The translations under genes and the position numbers were made by a program. The notes under the pieces are model-generated. The model did no database searches. It saw only the letters and a program-made list of their open reading frames with translations, and was not told the origin of the DNA. Below, piece by piece: positions 43,458 through 53,823 of a stretch of 64,000 nucleotides of DNA; positions within the stretch are counted from its first letter, which is position 1, and each line of letters begins with the position of its first letter. The stretch spans positions 1-64,000 of the forward strand of contig JAFQKN010000031.1 in the NCBI GenBank assembly GCA_017396895.1. The letters are read 5' to 3'. Source of the stretch: Clostridia bacterium. GTDB lineage: Bacteria > Bacillota > Clostridia > Oscillospirales > Acutalibacteraceae.

Positions 43458-45803
43458 ATGACTTCATCCTCTTATTCCGACAAAAAAATGTTTTTCATAA
43501 CATTCTTGAAAACGCTGCGTAAAAATGCCGCACAAGGGGTTTTGCTTACCTTGTTTTGGTTTGTGAGCCTGAATACAGGTACAGCGGAACGGTATTTTTC
43601 GCTTCTTTGGGACAATACGATCGAATATGAACCGATGCTGTATTGCATCGGCGGCCGTTGGCCGGATGTGGTGTATGTCGGTTTCAGTTGCCTTGTGTTT
43701 GGGCTTTCTGCCATTATGACGGCACTGGGCAATTTTAAGTTCATGCACGCAAAAAAAACCGTAAACGTCTATTACAGTTTGGGTGTCAAACGCAGTACGC
43801 TGTTTGCAGGTACGTTTGCGGGTTGTGTGGCAACGTTTGTTTACAGCATCTTTATTCCGTTCTTGCTTTGTGCCGTGTTCAACTGTTATCTGTTCGGCAA
43901 TTCACTTGCCTTGTGGAAAGCCGTTGCGTATTATGCATTTTCCTTTTTGGCGGTGTCGCTGTATCCGTTGGCAATGAGTGTGCTGTGCATGACTTGCAGC
44001 GGTACGACCGTGGAGGGGAATATCTGCGGAACGGTACTGACTTTTGCACCCACTTTTTTGTATTACGGCGTGTATATGCTCAGTGATCTTCTGCTGGCAG
44101 GTGCCAACTATGACATTTACCTGCAGACCATGGACGGCAATGATCGGATCACTGCCGAATTCGGCGGCAGATTTCAATTCCTTGATTTTCTGCATCCCGT
44201 CACGAACGATGATTTTGTGGATGCATTGGTTGCCCGTCCGACGGATGTGTCGCCCTTGCCGAGCGTTATGTATCCGATTTTCTATCTTGGTTTGTTCGTT
44301 GTGCTCACACTTGTCGCCCGTCACTTTTTCATTCGCAAGAAAACTGAAAAAGCCGGATTTCTGGGGGCAGATACCCGTTTGTTAGCGGTTACGGTGTTTG
44401 CACTTGCAAGCATTCTCATTCCGTTTGCAAGCTTGATTGCCTACGGAAATGCATTTACTCTGGCAGGCTCTGTGGTGATTGCAATACTTCTCATCGGGGT
44501 TGCATTCGGTGTCTATATCGGCTTTGTCGCCGTGTTCCTGCGTTCCAAGCAAAAGGTAAAGGACAATCTGCGAAAAGGCTATGTTATGATGGCGGCCCTG
44601 TTTGTATTTCTGCTGATCTTCATCTCGGGTGGCTTCGGTTATGAAACACGCATTCCCGATTCGGAAAAGGTCGTGCGGGCAGGTATCAGTTTTTCGCAGG
44701 GCAGAGGTGCGGTCTCCAACGATACCTCGTTCGGTTTTGTCGGGGAAGACAGCACGCTGTATGACCACTATCCGCCTGCCGCACACGGGAAAGCACTGCT
44801 ACAATCGATCATGTACACGCAAGGGCTGTGGGGCGAAAACTGCTTCGTGTTCTTTGATGGGGACGAGGAGATCGAAACCGTTCGTTCCATTCACGAAATG
44901 CTGCTCGATGAACCCAAAAACAGAAGATCCTCCTGGTCGGAAAGCATTGTTGTCAGTTATGAACTGACAAACGGACATACGCTGACACGTGTGTATCCCG
45001 TAGCGACCGTGGAAGTTATGATCGAGATGCAGAAACTGCTCAATACACAGACTTATCGTGACGGCTGTGCACAGTATATTGCCGAATTCCTGCAGTTTAA
45101 CAATCGCAATGCGGTCATTTTCTCCAAGAACTGCACCGCGATGACGGATGTGAACAAACGGCAGGAGCGCGCGGATTATGAAAAACAGGATCAGCTTTAC
45201 CGTGCACTGATCGCCGATATTCAAAACGGCGCATTGCCGATGGACTTTGTCAGCGAGGATACCCCCTTAGGCTATATCGGTATCACACGCTATGATTCGT
45301 CCAATGAGGTCGTGTATCAGAAAGCATCGGTTGATTACCTTCCGTATTCCGCCGATTACATTATGATCCCTGTGTATCCGAGCATGAAACAGACGCTTGC
45401 TGTTCTTGAAAAACACGAGCTTTTGCAGTATTTTGAAGACATCCGCACACCCGTTGCCGCCTTCGTTTATGCAAGTCCGTTCAATGAAAAAAGTGAAGAA
45501 GCGATCCTCTACTATGATCTTTCCTCCCTGCAGTTTGAAGGCTTTGTGGCAGATCGCGGCTATCAGGGTGATTGGCCGTTTGTCGGCCTTGAAGACGATG
45601 TGTCTTACCGTTTGCCGCCCGACTGCCTGACCGTGACCGATGCGGATGTGATCGCAGAACTGACCGAAAACACGGTGTTTGCGAGTTTCGTCAACCAACC
45701 CGGTTATTTTGTGGAACTGCGATACACCGATGAAGCCGAACTGCGAACGACGGATGCACTTGTGTATGTGCCATACGACAAAATGCCTGCTGCGCTGAAA
45801 TAA
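43458..45803 (+). CDS. Large ABC transporter permease (YtrA-operon type)
   Basis: The 781-residue membrane protein has about six to eight membrane segments in its first half (to about residue 400), then a large soluble domain (about 410-780), probably outside the membrane. The motif FMHAKKTVNVYYSLGVKRSTLF after the second segment is shared with its paralogue at 47862. It fits permeases that accompany YtrA-type GntR regulators, some carrying a DUF6449-like C-terminal domain (my recollection, not tested). The ATG has GGGAGGGA upstream. First gene of the operon. Confidence 0.82.
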   Translation: MTSSSYSDKKMFFITFLKTLRKNAAQGVLLTLFWFVSLNTGTAERYFSLLWDNTIEYEPMLYCIGGRWPDVVYVGFSCLVFGLSAIMTALGNFKFMHAKKTVNVYYSLGVKRSTLFAGTFAGCVATFVYSIFIPFLLCAVFNCYLFGNSLALWKAVAYYAFSFLAVSLYPLAMSVLCMTCSGTTVEGNICGTVLTFAPTFLYYGVYMLSDLLLAGANYDIYLQTMDGNDRITAEFGGRFQFLDFLHPVTNDDFVDALVARPTDVSPLPSVMYPIFYLGLFVVLTLVARHFFIRKKTEKAGFLGADTRLLAVTVFALASILIPFASLIAYGNAFTLAGSVVIAILLIGVAFGVYIGFVAVFLRSKQKVKDNLRKGYVMMAALFVFLLIFISGGFGYETRIPDSEKVVRAGISFSQGRGAVSNDTSFGFVGEDSTLYDHYPPAAHGKALLQSIMYTQGLWGENCFVFFDGDEEIETVRSIHEMLLDEPKNRRSSWSESIVVSYELTNGHTLTRVYPVATVEVMIEMQKLLNTQTYRDGCAQYIAEFLQFNNRNAVIFSKNCTAMTDVNKRQERADYEKQDQLYRALIADIQNGALPMDFVSEDTPLGYIGITRYDSSNEVVYQKASVDYLPYSADYIMIPVYPSMKQTLAVLEKHELLQYFEDIRTPVAAFVYASPFNEKSEEAILYYDLSSLQFEGFVADRGYQGDWPFVGLEDDVSYRLPPDCLTVTDADVIAELTENTVFASFVNQPGYFVELRYTDEAELRTTDALVYVPYDKMPAALK

Positions 45804-45817
45804 AAGAGATGAAAACA

Positions 45818-46618
45818 ATGAAAAAAATAATTGATTACTACAGATCCTTGCCAAAAAATGAATGGCGGGAAATGCGCAAAAGCGTGTCCGTGCCCGAATA
45901 CGTTTTGTGGTGGCAGGTGCGTGTGATGATGCTTTACGCACTCGGTATGACGCTCAAAACCTACCTTGAAACGGGCGAAAAACTTGATATTCTGATTCAA
46001 CTCATTGCCAATGTCTTTGCCGCCTTCAGCGTTACATTCTTCCGCGTGGTGTTTCCCAAACAGATCTTCCTCGGACGTTTGCCGTATTCGGCACAGAAAT
46101 ACGGCATGATCCTTGTTCTGTTCGGCTCGTATATGGGACATTACCTCGGTTTCTGCGGAAAACCCGGTTATGACAGTTTTCTGCACGTGCTTTCGGGCTT
46201 TCTCTGTGTTTTCATTTGCCACGAAGCCGTTGTTAAATGCCTGCAAAGGCAAGAAAGACCGCTGTCGGGATTTATGTCCTCGGTCGTCGGTTTCGGCATG
46301 GGCTGTTTCGTGATCATCTTTTGGGAAATATTCGAATTTGTTTATGACTACTTTGTCGGCACGACATTGCAGGACTTTCTGTTCAATCCGTCCGAAGATT
46401 ACATATTGTTCCGTCTGTTCGGCACTCCTGCCGCACCCGAGCAGAAAGCGGTGTTTGATACAATGATCGATATGGTGCTTGCCTTGGTATCGAGCATCCC
46501 TGCTGCGGCCATTCTGTGGGCAAGCACGGCACATAAACAAAAAAAGCAAGCACAAAGCGAACCTTTGCAGTTTTCTCAACCCCCGCAAATTGAAAGTCAG
46601 GAGGCGATGAAAAAATGA
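45818..46618 (+). CDS. Membrane protein, resembling the YjdF/DUF2238 group
   Basis: The 266-residue protein has about six membrane segments. The patterns YDSFLHVLSGFL, IIFWEIFEFVYDYF and FDTMIDMVLALV recall DUF2238 (YjdF) proteins, with acidic and His residues in the membrane. The assignment is tentative. It is placed between the first permease and the GntR gene, which overlaps its end by 4 bases, so it is part of the ABC operon. ATG 45818 is chosen; the one at 45809 is too near the ribosome site. Confidence 0.65.
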   Translation: MKKIIDYYRSLPKNEWREMRKSVSVPEYVLWWQVRVMMLYALGMTLKTYLETGEKLDILIQLIANVFAAFSVTFFRVVFPKQIFLGRLPYSAQKYGMILVLFGSYMGHYLGFCGKPGYDSFLHVLSGFLCVFICHEAVVKCLQRQERPLSGFMSSVVGFGMGCFVIIFWEIFEFVYDYFVGTTLQDFLFNPSEDYILFRLFGTPAAPEQKAVFDTMIDMVLALVSSIPAAAILWASTAHKQKKQAQSEPLQFSQPPQIESQEAMKK

Positions 46619-46995
46619 TTCACATTGACCGACAGAGCCGTGTACCTGTGTTTGAGCAGATCAAAAACGAATTGATGAAACTGATAGCCTTAGGGGTGTT
46701 GGAGCCGCATTCCCGTTTGCCGAGTATCCGACAGATTGCGGCAGAAACGGGTGTGAACATCAACACCGTCAAAAAAGCCTTTGCAGAACTTGAAATGCAC
46801 GGTGTTATTTATTCCGTGCCGGGCACGGGCAGTTTTGTGAATCTGAATGCACTGTCGGATGAAAACCTGCGCAAAAACGCCTTTCTGGAAGTGGAAACGG
46901 CTGTCAAAGCCGCCAAAGCCAAAGGCATTGCCATGGATGAAGTACTGACGCTGATTCGCGACCTTTACAACAAGGAGGATGCAAACGATGATTGA
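46615..46995 (+). CDS. YtrA-type GntR transcriptional regulator
   Basis: The 126-residue protein has the winged helix-turn-helix of GntR (PVFEQIKNELMKLI, LPSIRQIAAETGVNINTVKKAFAELE, GTGSFV) and a short two-helix C-terminus, as in the YtrA subfamily that controls ABC transporter operons responding to cell-envelope antibiotics. It overlaps both neighbours and very likely binds the palindrome at 43409-43431. Confidence 0.93.
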   Translation: MIHIDRQSRVPVFEQIKNELMKLIALGVLEPHSRLPSIRQIAAETGVNINTVKKAFAELEMHGVIYSVPGTGSFVNLNALSDENLRKNAFLEVETAVKAAKAKGIAMDEVLTLIRDLYNKEDANDD

Positions 46996-47887
46996 GATCA
47001 AAAACGTAACCAAACGCTTCGGTAATTTTACTGCGGTTGAAAATCTGTCTTTGACGGTGAAAAACGGCTCGGTGTACGGACTTGTCGGCTACAACGGTGC
47101 AGGCAAGACAACACTACTCAAAACCGTGGCAGGCATCTACAAGGCCGAAGAAGGTTGTGTGCTGATGAACGGGGAAGATGTGTTTGACAACGCAAAACAG
47201 AGACAGCATCTTTTCTTTGTGCCGGATGAACTGCACTTTGAGCCGTACACCACCATGGATAAAACGGCAAAATTCTATAGATCCTATTATCCCGATTTCA
47301 GCACCGATACCTATGTAAAACTCTCCGATCTTTTGGGACTTGACCGCAAAGCGCGCATTTCATCGTTTTCCAAAGGTATGCAAAGGCAGGCTGAAATGTG
47401 CATTGCCCTTGCTTGCCGACCGCAGGTATTGCTTTTGGACGAAAGTTTTGACGGTCTGGATCCCGCCAAGCGCAATTTAATGAAGAATATGCTTCTTGAA
47501 TATGCCGCAGAATGCGATGCGAGCATTCTCATTTCTTCGCACAATCTGCATGAACTGGGGGATATGTGCGACCACATCGGCCTTATCAACGGCAAAAAAA
47601 TCGTGCTGGATGCGTCCGTGGATGAACTGTCGGGCACACGTTGCAAACTGCGTGCGGTGTTTGCGCAAGACAAAACGGAAGCAGACTTTGCACACATCAA
47701 CTACAAGAGAATTGACATTGACGGCAAGATCGTGGTGCTGACCGTGACCAAAGAACCCGATACCGCACAGCAACTCTTGGAAAAAATGGATCCGCTGTTG
47801 GTAGAACGCTTTGTCATGTCCGTCGAAGAAATATTCTTAGATGAAATGGAGGAAGGCGACTATGACTTCAAAGCGATCTTCGGTTGA
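46988..47887 (+). CDS. ABC transporter ATP-binding protein
   Basis: A 299-residue ATPase with Walker A GYNGAGKTT, signature FSKGMQRQ (variant of LSGGQ), Walker B VLLLDESFDGLD and the switch SSHNLHELG. The N-terminus MIEIKNVTKRFG starts behind AAGGAGG. The C-terminal 80 residues are typical of exporters of the YtrB/BcrA kind. It should serve the two large permeases of this operon as a heterodimeric exporter. It overlaps both the regulator and the second permease gene. Confidence 0.93.
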   Translation: MIEIKNVTKRFGNFTAVENLSLTVKNGSVYGLVGYNGAGKTTLLKTVAGIYKAEEGCVLMNGEDVFDNAKQRQHLFFVPDELHFEPYTTMDKTAKFYRSYYPDFSTDTYVKLSDLLGLDRKARISSFSKGMQRQAEMCIALACRPQVLLLDESFDGLDPAKRNLMKNMLLEYAAECDASILISSHNLHELGDMCDHIGLINGKKIVLDASVDELSGTRCKLRAVFAQDKTEADFAHINYKRIDIDGKIVVLTVTKEPDTAQQLLEKMDPLLVERFVMSVEEIFLDEMEEGDYDFKAIFG

Positions 47888-50239
47888 TGTTTTTCGCATT
47901 TCCTTCGTGCAGACCTTACAGCGGTTCTGGTATCACGGTGCGGCGTTGCTGTTGCTGTTGACTCCCATGTTCGGAGATCTGCCCGATCTGTTCCGCCACA
48001 AGTTCTATTATGAATATGAGTTTTATGAAAATAATATTTTAGACAGTTATATTTTTGCATTCAACCGCTACGCCGGCTTTGTGGGGATGGGGTATATCTG
48101 TCTGGCTCTCGGCTTGTCCGCCATGTTCCTTGCCCTGCACTGCTGGCGATTTATGCACGTCAAAAAAACAGTCAACGTGTATTTCAGCCTCGGGCAGAGC
48201 CGCCGCAATCTGTTCTGGTCGCGCGTTGCCGCCTGTGCGGTGTTGTTGATCGCACCCGTTTTGCTCATTTTTGCGGTGCTTCTGGTGTGCAATCTTATTC
48301 TGTTCGGTTCCTCCTGGCAGTTGTGGGCGGCTACGGGGATTTATATTCTCTCTTTCATCGCCATTGCCTTGTTTCGTTTGCCGTTACCACCTTTTCCATG
48401 TGTGCAACGGGTGCAAGCATCGAGAGTTTTCTGTGTGCGGGGTGCCTGATCGCCATGCCCGTGACCGTGTATTTCGGCTTGCAGTATCTTTCGATCTTTT
48501 TCCTCAAAGGTGCGGCGTTTGACGTCTACATCAGCGATCTTCTCACGGGAGAGCATATCAGTGAAGGACGTTTCGGCGGTTCCGCGATGTTCCTGAATTT
48601 CTTTTATCCTTTGGATGATCCGTTTTCGGACGGTTTTACCGCCTATAAGGAAGACGGATGGCAGAGTCCCGGTGTCGGCTATGCACTGACTTGGCTTGCC
48701 GCGGCGGTGATTGTTGCACTGCTTGGGGCGTTTGTGTTCAAAAAACGCAAAGCCGAAAACGCAGGGTTTCTCGGCAAAAATCCCGCTTTGGTGTCGGTTG
48801 CCTGTCTGAGTCTTTCGTTTCTGTTGGTGTATCCCGCTTATTTCCTTGTGGATGACGAAGTTGCCGACCGCCTTATCATTTTTTTAGGCGTGCCCATTCT
48901 GTTGCTCGTTTATGTGCTCGTCATGTCCGCACTGTTGCGCAATCGCAAAAAACTCTTGCGTGCTTTGCCTGCAGGGCTTGCGGTTTGTGCCGTGTTTGCG
49001 CTGACCTGCCTCGGTTTTCTGTTTGATGTTTCCGGCTTTGAAAAACGGATGCCCGATAAAGAGGACATTGTGTCTGTTGCTGTTTCCGTGGACGGATTGC
49101 AGCAGGCTTTGGTGGATGAGTATGTCACGTTCAGCGAACATTACAGTTCTTGGGAAGAAATCGAACTCACGCAGGATCAGTTTATTGCCGATCATCTGAA
49201 TCATTGGTATGTGTACAACACAAGCGTTGTAACGGGGCTGACACAGGAGGATGACATTGCCCTCGTGTCGGATATCCACAGCAAAATGATTCAGGCTGAG
49301 GAGAAAGACCTGAGTGTGTTCTCCTATCCCGTTGCCCTGCAATATACGCTCAAAAACGGAAAAACGCTGACAAGATATTACCCGAAATGCACACCTGAGG
49401 TGATGCAACTTCTGCAGAAATTCCGTGTGCAGACCGATGTGACTTTCATTGCAGAAGAAAATCTGCGTGAGCGTTATGTGGAGATCGTCAGCCTGCTTGC
49501 ACCTGCCGCTTCACAGATCACCGTGTTGCCGAGCGATATGCAGGACGAAGATTTGATCGGTTCGCAACTGATTGAAGCACTCATCGGCGATCTTCGTGAA
49601 GGCACGTTGCGTATGGACGGATTTGACGGAAAAGTGCCCGTCGGTTACATCAGTTTTGCAAGCAACCTCCGTACAGAGGAAGACGAGTATTCTTATGAGC
49701 CCTATTACGGCAGTTACACCGAAGATGTGGTTTATACGGAAGTGGTTCCCGAAACCGAAATTGAACAACTGCGTACGTACACGCTGGATGAGGTCTGCGA
49801 AACGTTTGATTACTACGATGCCTACGGCATATATCCCGTGTATGATGATATGAAAAACACCTTGACGCTGTTGGAGCAGTATGATCTGTTGCAGTATTTC
49901 CAAATTCAGACATTCCCCGTGCGCGCCAAAGTTCTGCGCACACCGTTCACAGAGGAATCCGCACAGACGGTGGCTTCATACGGCAGGGAATTTATGATGA
50001 AGAGTTCGGTTTTCAGTGCAAGCTATGCCGACAACTCCGCGTCCGGCGAATCCTTGGTCGATCTCATGCCCGGCGGAGAACAAACGACCGATCCCGAGGC
50101 AATTGCACAACTTGTCAGCGGTGCTTGCCTGCGTTATGACGTGACGCTGGACGGTTATTTCGTTGCCTTTGAATATGCAGGCGGCACTTCGACCGTGATG
50201 TATGTGCCCATGCACTTTGTACCGCAGGAATTGCAATAA
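47862..50239 (+). pseudogene. Second large ABC permease, with one frameshift near 48375
   Basis: A paralogue of the permease at 43458. The first frame runs from the ATG at 47862 (behind GGAGGAAGG) through FMHVKKTVNVYFSLGQSRRNLF to about IALF. The homologous sequence then continues in another frame (FAVTTFSMCATGAS) to 50239. Aligning with YPLAMSVLCMTCSG of the paralogue shows that a single missing base near 48375 (TTTCG for TTTCCG) explains everything. The restored protein would be about 793 residues, with membrane segments first and a soluble domain after. It may be a sequencing error, a real lesion or a programmed shift; no slippery heptamer is visible. Confidence 0.85.
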
Positions 50240-50254
50240 CGGGAGGAGAAGTGT

Positions 50255-51034
50255 ATGACTGCTGAAAAATTAAAAAATTTGCCTGCAAACCGTCCTGTAA
50301 CGAAACTGCCCATGGGTGGGCTCACCGCAAATATGTTGCGGCTTATTGCCATCGTGCTGATGGTGTCCGACCATACGTGGGCGGCATTCGGCTCCTTGGG
50401 GAATTGGATGACGCACATCGGCAGACTTGCTTTTCCCATTTTTGCTTTTCAGTTGGCAGAGGGATTCGTGCACACCAAAAACCGCAAAAAGTATGCATTG
50501 CGTCTCGGTATTTTTGCGCTGATTTCGGAAATACCGTTCAACCTGTTTTATTCCAGCCGTTGGTTCAACCCCTACCACCAAAGCGTTATGCTCACCTTTT
50601 TGTGGGGTTTTGCCGCTATGACGGTGATCGAAAAACTCAAAAAGAGCAAAGATGCCAAAAACATTCTTTTGTCCCTGCTTTCCTTGGCAGGCATTGCGAT
50701 CGGTTCGTTCGTAACTTTCCCCGATTACGGTCTGCTCGGTGTTCTGCACGTTGTGCTGTTCTATGTGGTCCGTGATTTCCCCTTTGCCTGGCTCGTGCAG
50801 GCGGTGGGGATGGTACTTCTCAACATCGTGTTCTTTGAAGGACAGGTGGTTATGTTTGATCTCATCGGACATCATTTTGAAATCCCCTTGCAGGGATTTG
50901 CGGTGCTTGCACTCATCCCCATCTGGCTCTACGGCGGAAAGAAAGGAAAATCCAACAAATTTATTCAATACGGCTCTTATGCATTTTATCCCGTGCACAT
51001 GGTGATTCTTTATCTCATCCGCTATTTCGCATAA
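50255..51034 (+). CDS. TraX-family membrane protein
   Basis: The 259-residue protein has about seven membrane segments. LTANMLRLIAIVLMVSDHTW, HIGRLAFPIFAFQLAEGFVHT and EIPFNLFY are the hallmarks of the TraX family (membrane acetyltransferase-like; in F plasmid TraX acetylates pilin). In Firmicutes such proteins are chromosomal and of unknown substrate. It starts 15 bases after the second permease, so it is probably the last gene of the ABC operon. Confidence 0.88.
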   Translation: MTAEKLKNLPANRPVTKLPMGGLTANMLRLIAIVLMVSDHTWAAFGSLGNWMTHIGRLAFPIFAFQLAEGFVHTKNRKKYALRLGIFALISEIPFNLFYSSRWFNPYHQSVMLTFLWGFAAMTVIEKLKKSKDAKNILLSLLSLAGIAIGSFVTFPDYGLLGVLHVVLFYVVRDFPFAWLVQAVGMVLLNIVFFEGQVVMFDLIGHHFEIPLQGFAVLALIPIWLYGGKKGKSNKFIQYGSYAFYPVHMVILYLIRYFA

Positions 51035-51041
51035 AACGAAC

Positions 51042-51082
51042 ACCCTGCATCCCGTTAAAAAGGAATGCAGGGTGAATTTTTG
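51042..51082. terminator. Bidirectional terminator between the ABC operon and the aromatic operon
   Basis: CACCCTGCATCC (51042-51053) pairs with GGAATGCAGGGTG (51063-51075), followed by AATTTTT. On the minus strand, A-rich sequence before the stem gives a short U-run too. Confidence 0.82.
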
Positions 51083-51092
51083 ATATTCATAT

Positions 51093-52124
51093 TTACAGCA
51101 GATCTGCAATTTCAAGAATGAGTTTTTCGGTTTTTTCCCAACCCAAGCACGGATCGGTGATGGATTTGCCGTATACTTCATCGGGGCCGATCTTCTGATT
51201 GCCGTCTTCAAGGTAACTTTCGATCATGAAACCCTTGACCAAGGCGGCAATGTCTGCGTTGTGGCGGCAGGAGTGCAAAACTTCTTTGCAGATGCGCGGC
51301 TGTTCAAACCATTTTTTGTCGGAGTTTGCATGATTGCAGTCGATGATCGCGGCAGGATTTTTGATGCCCGATTTTGCATACATTTCGCACAGCAGTTCCA
51401 GATCTTCATAGTGGTAGTTGGGGAGGCTCTGTCCGTGTTTGTTGACAAAACCGCGCAAAATGGCGTGCGCAAGGGGATTGCCGCTGGTTTCCACTTCCCA
51501 GCCTCTGTAAATGAAGGAATGGCTGCTCTGTGCGGCTTTGACCGCGTTGAGCATGACGGCAAGATCGCCTGCGGTGGGGTTTTTCATGCCGACGGGAACG
51601 GAAATGCCGCTGGATACAAGGCGGTGTTCCTGATGTTCGGATGAACGCGCGCCGACAGCCACATAACTCATCAGATCGCTTAAATAACGGTAGTTGGCGG
51701 GATACAGCATTTCGTCCGCCGTGGACATTCCCAGTTCTGTCAGCACTCTTGTGTGCAGTGAACGGATGGCAAGAATGCCCTGAAACGGATCGGGTTTGTT
51801 GTTCGGATCAGGCTGGTGGAGCATTCCCTTGTAGCCCTCACCCGTGGTGCGGGGCTTGTTGGTGTAGATACGCGGAATGAGCACGAGTTTGTCGGCCACT
51901 TTTTCCTGTACACCTTTCAGGCGTGTGCAATACTCAAAAACCGCATCCTCTCTGTCTGCCGAACACGGGCCGATGATGAGGATCTTTTTGTCCGATGCAC
52001 CTGTAAATATATCTGCCATCTGCGCATCGATTTTTTCCTTTTGCTGTGTGGCTTCAAAGGAAACGGGAAATTTTTCTTTAACCTCCATGGGAATGGGAAG
52101 TTTGCGTTTGAAATCCATTGACAT
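51093..52124 (-). CDS. DAHP synthase, AroG (type I alpha) class
   Basis: The 343-residue enzyme condenses PEP with erythrose-4-phosphate, the first shikimate step. Signatures are IIGPCSADREDAV, RIYTNKPRTTGEGYKGML, GARSSEHQEHR and DCNHANSDKKW. It belongs to the enterobacterial AroFGH-like class, distinct from the beta-class enzyme that opens this operon. I chose the MSMDFKRK start, since GAGG lies upstream. Being last in a nine-gene operon, it gives a second isozyme under the same leader control. Confidence 0.94.
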   Translation of the reverse strand: MSMDFKRKLPIPMEVKEKFPVSFEATQQKEKIDAQMADIFTGASDKKILIIGPCSADREDAVFEYCTRLKGVQEKVADKLVLIPRIYTNKPRTTGEGYKGMLHQPDPNNKPDPFQGILAIRSLHTRVLTELGMSTADEMLYPANYRYLSDLMSYVAVGARSSEHQEHRLVSSGISVPVGMKNPTAGDLAVMLNAVKAAQSSHSFIYRGWEVETSGNPLAHAILRGFVNKHGQSLPNYHYEDLELLCEMYAKSGIKNPAAIIDCNHANSDKKWFEQPRICKEVLHSCRHNADIAALVKGFMIESYLEDGNQKIGPDEVYGKSITDPCLGWEKTEKLILEIADLL

Positions 52125-52135
52125 ATCTGTTTTCC

Positions 52136-52564
52136 TCACTTTCCGTATTTTTCAAATAAGTAGTCTATGGCCTGTAAATAGCCTTCAAATCCAAGCCCTT
52201 TGATCGTTTTTTCCGCATACAGTGATACAAAAGAGTGCTTGCGGAATTCTTCGCGTTGGGCGATATCTGTCAGATGCACCTCCACGGTCGGAATGCCAAC
52301 GGCTTTAAGCGCATCCAAAATGGCAACGGATGTGTGCGTATAGGCGGCAGGATTGATGACGATGCCGTCTGTGTTGCCGTAAGCGGATTGAATTTTATCT
52401 ACAATATCGCCTTCATGGTTGGACTGAAACAGTTCCAATTCATGACCTGTACATTTTTCACGGATCATGTCGCACAGGGCATTGTAATCCTGTTTGCCGT
52501 AAAGATCGGGTTCGCGCAGTCCCAGCAAATTGAGATTCGGCCCGTTTATAACAAGGATCTTCAT
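52136..52564 (-). CDS. aroQ: Type II 3-dehydroquinate dehydratase
   Basis: The 142-residue enzyme dehydrates 3-dehydroquinate to 3-dehydroshikimate. It starts MKILVINGPNLNLLGLREPDLYG, has the flexible catalytic loop with Tyr, QSNHEGDIVDKI, and INPAAYTHTSVA and EVHLTDIAQREEFRKHS with the catalytic His. It overlaps aroE-K by 4 bases. Forms a dodecamer in this family. Confidence 0.96.
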   Translation of the reverse strand: MKILVINGPNLNLLGLREPDLYGKQDYNALCDMIREKCTGHELELFQSNHEGDIVDKIQSAYGNTDGIVINPAAYTHTSVAILDALKAVGIPTVEVHLTDIAQREEFRKHSFVSLYAEKTIKGLGFEGYLQAIDYLFEKYGK

Positions 52565-53817
52565 GGATTTTCCTCCTCAAAAAGATGTAAAAAAGAGGTT
52601 AAAATGTTTTCGGCTGTCTGCTGTACATCGGATTCGCACTGTGCCGTGGCATCGCAAAAATGCTCATACAAGGGTTTTCGTTCTTCATACAGTTTTTGTG
52701 TGCCGTCTTTTTGCGACAGCGGTCTGCCGTCCACAGGTAAATCCGACAGGTCTCTCTGCAACCAGATCACTCTGCCGTTCTGATGCAGTGCGTCAAAGTT
52801 TTCCTTTGTTTTGATCACACCGCCTCCTGTGGCAAGCACAAGGCCGCTTTGCTTTGCACATTCGCAGACCGCTTCGTGCTCCAGTGCGCGAAAATGTGCT
52901 TCACCGTACTGCGCAAAAATCTGAGGAATGGGCATTCCTGCCTTTTGTTCGATCACTGCGTCCGTATCGGCAAATTTTCTGCCGAGCCGCTTTGCAAGGG
53001 CTTGTCCTGCAGTGGATTTGCCGCATCCGGGCATACCGATGAGAATGATGTTTTCGCACGTCTGCGCAACCGCAGATGTGATACGGTCGATCTCGCTGTC
53101 GCCAATTTCTGTTTTCAGAAACAGCTCGCAGGCTTTTTTTGCCTGTGCGGTCAACATGGTAAGACCGTTGATGCAGGGAATGTGCAGTTTTTTTGCATCA
53201 AGTAACAACTGCGTTTGTGCAGGATTATAGATCAGATCGAGAACACCCGAAAGGTGTTCAAAGACCGACAGATCAACAGGTGAGACGCCCGTATGCGGAT
53301 ACATACCCACGGGGGTGGTGTTGACAATGACGTCCGCATCGTTGTGCATCTGTATGTTATCATAATTGTTTTCGCCCGATCGGGAAATGACGGTCACCCG
53401 TGCTCCGAGGTCCCGTAAGACCGCCTGCACCGTGACGGAGGCTCCGCCCGAGCCGAGCACAAGACATTTTTTTTCTTTTACGGAAATGCCGCTTTTTTGA
53501 AGCATATATGAAAAACCGTAGTAATCGGTGTTGTCACCGCGCAATCCCTTTTCGGTGCGGGTGATCGTGTTGACCGAGCCGATCTTTTGTGCTTCTTCGG
53601 ATATATCCGCCAGATACGGCATCACCGTTTTTTTATAAGGGATGGTGACGTTCATGGCATCAAGGGGCAGATTTTGCATGAAAGCCCCCACTTCTTCGGG
53701 CTCAAGTTCTACAAGTGTGTAGGCATAATCGGCAAGATGCGCATGGATCTGCGGTGAAAAACTGTGGGATAGTTTTCGTCCGAGCAACCCGGCTTTGAAA
53801 TTATTTGTTTGAATCAT
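52561..53817 (-). CDS. Fused shikimate dehydrogenase-shikimate kinase
   Basis: The 418-residue protein joins two steps. AroE part (1 to about 245): GRKLSHSFSPQIH, MNVTIPYKKTV with the catalytic Lys, GDNTDYYGF and the NADP loop GSGGASVTVQAVL. AroK part (about 255-418): Walker A GMPGCGKST, DTDAVIEQKAG, FRALEHEAV, ATGGGVI and the Arg of RPLSQ. The fusion would hand shikimate from one active site to the next. Bases overlap with aroQ. Both halves have all key residues. Confidence 0.95.
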   Translation of the reverse strand: MIQTNNFKAGLLGRKLSHSFSPQIHAHLADYAYTLVELEPEEVGAFMQNLPLDAMNVTIPYKKTVMPYLADISEEAQKIGSVNTITRTEKGLRGDNTDYYGFSYMLQKSGISVKEKKCLVLGSGGASVTVQAVLRDLGARVTVISRSGENNYDNIQMHNDADVIVNTTPVGMYPHTGVSPVDLSVFEHLSGVLDLIYNPAQTQLLLDAKKLHIPCINGLTMLTAQAKKACELFLKTEIGDSEIDRITSAVAQTCENIILIGMPGCGKSTAGQALAKRLGRKFADTDAVIEQKAGMPIPQIFAQYGEAHFRALEHEAVCECAKQSGLVLATGGGVIKTKENFDALHQNGRVIWLQRDLSDLPVDGRPLSQKDGTQKLYEERKPLYEHFCDATAQCESDVQQTAENILTSFLHLFEEENP

Positions 53818-53823
53818 AATATG

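Noticed and set aside
50255..51034. Conjugative element suggested by TraX
   Set aside because: No relaxase, coupling protein or mating-channel gene nearby; chromosomal TraX-family proteins are common in Firmicutes.
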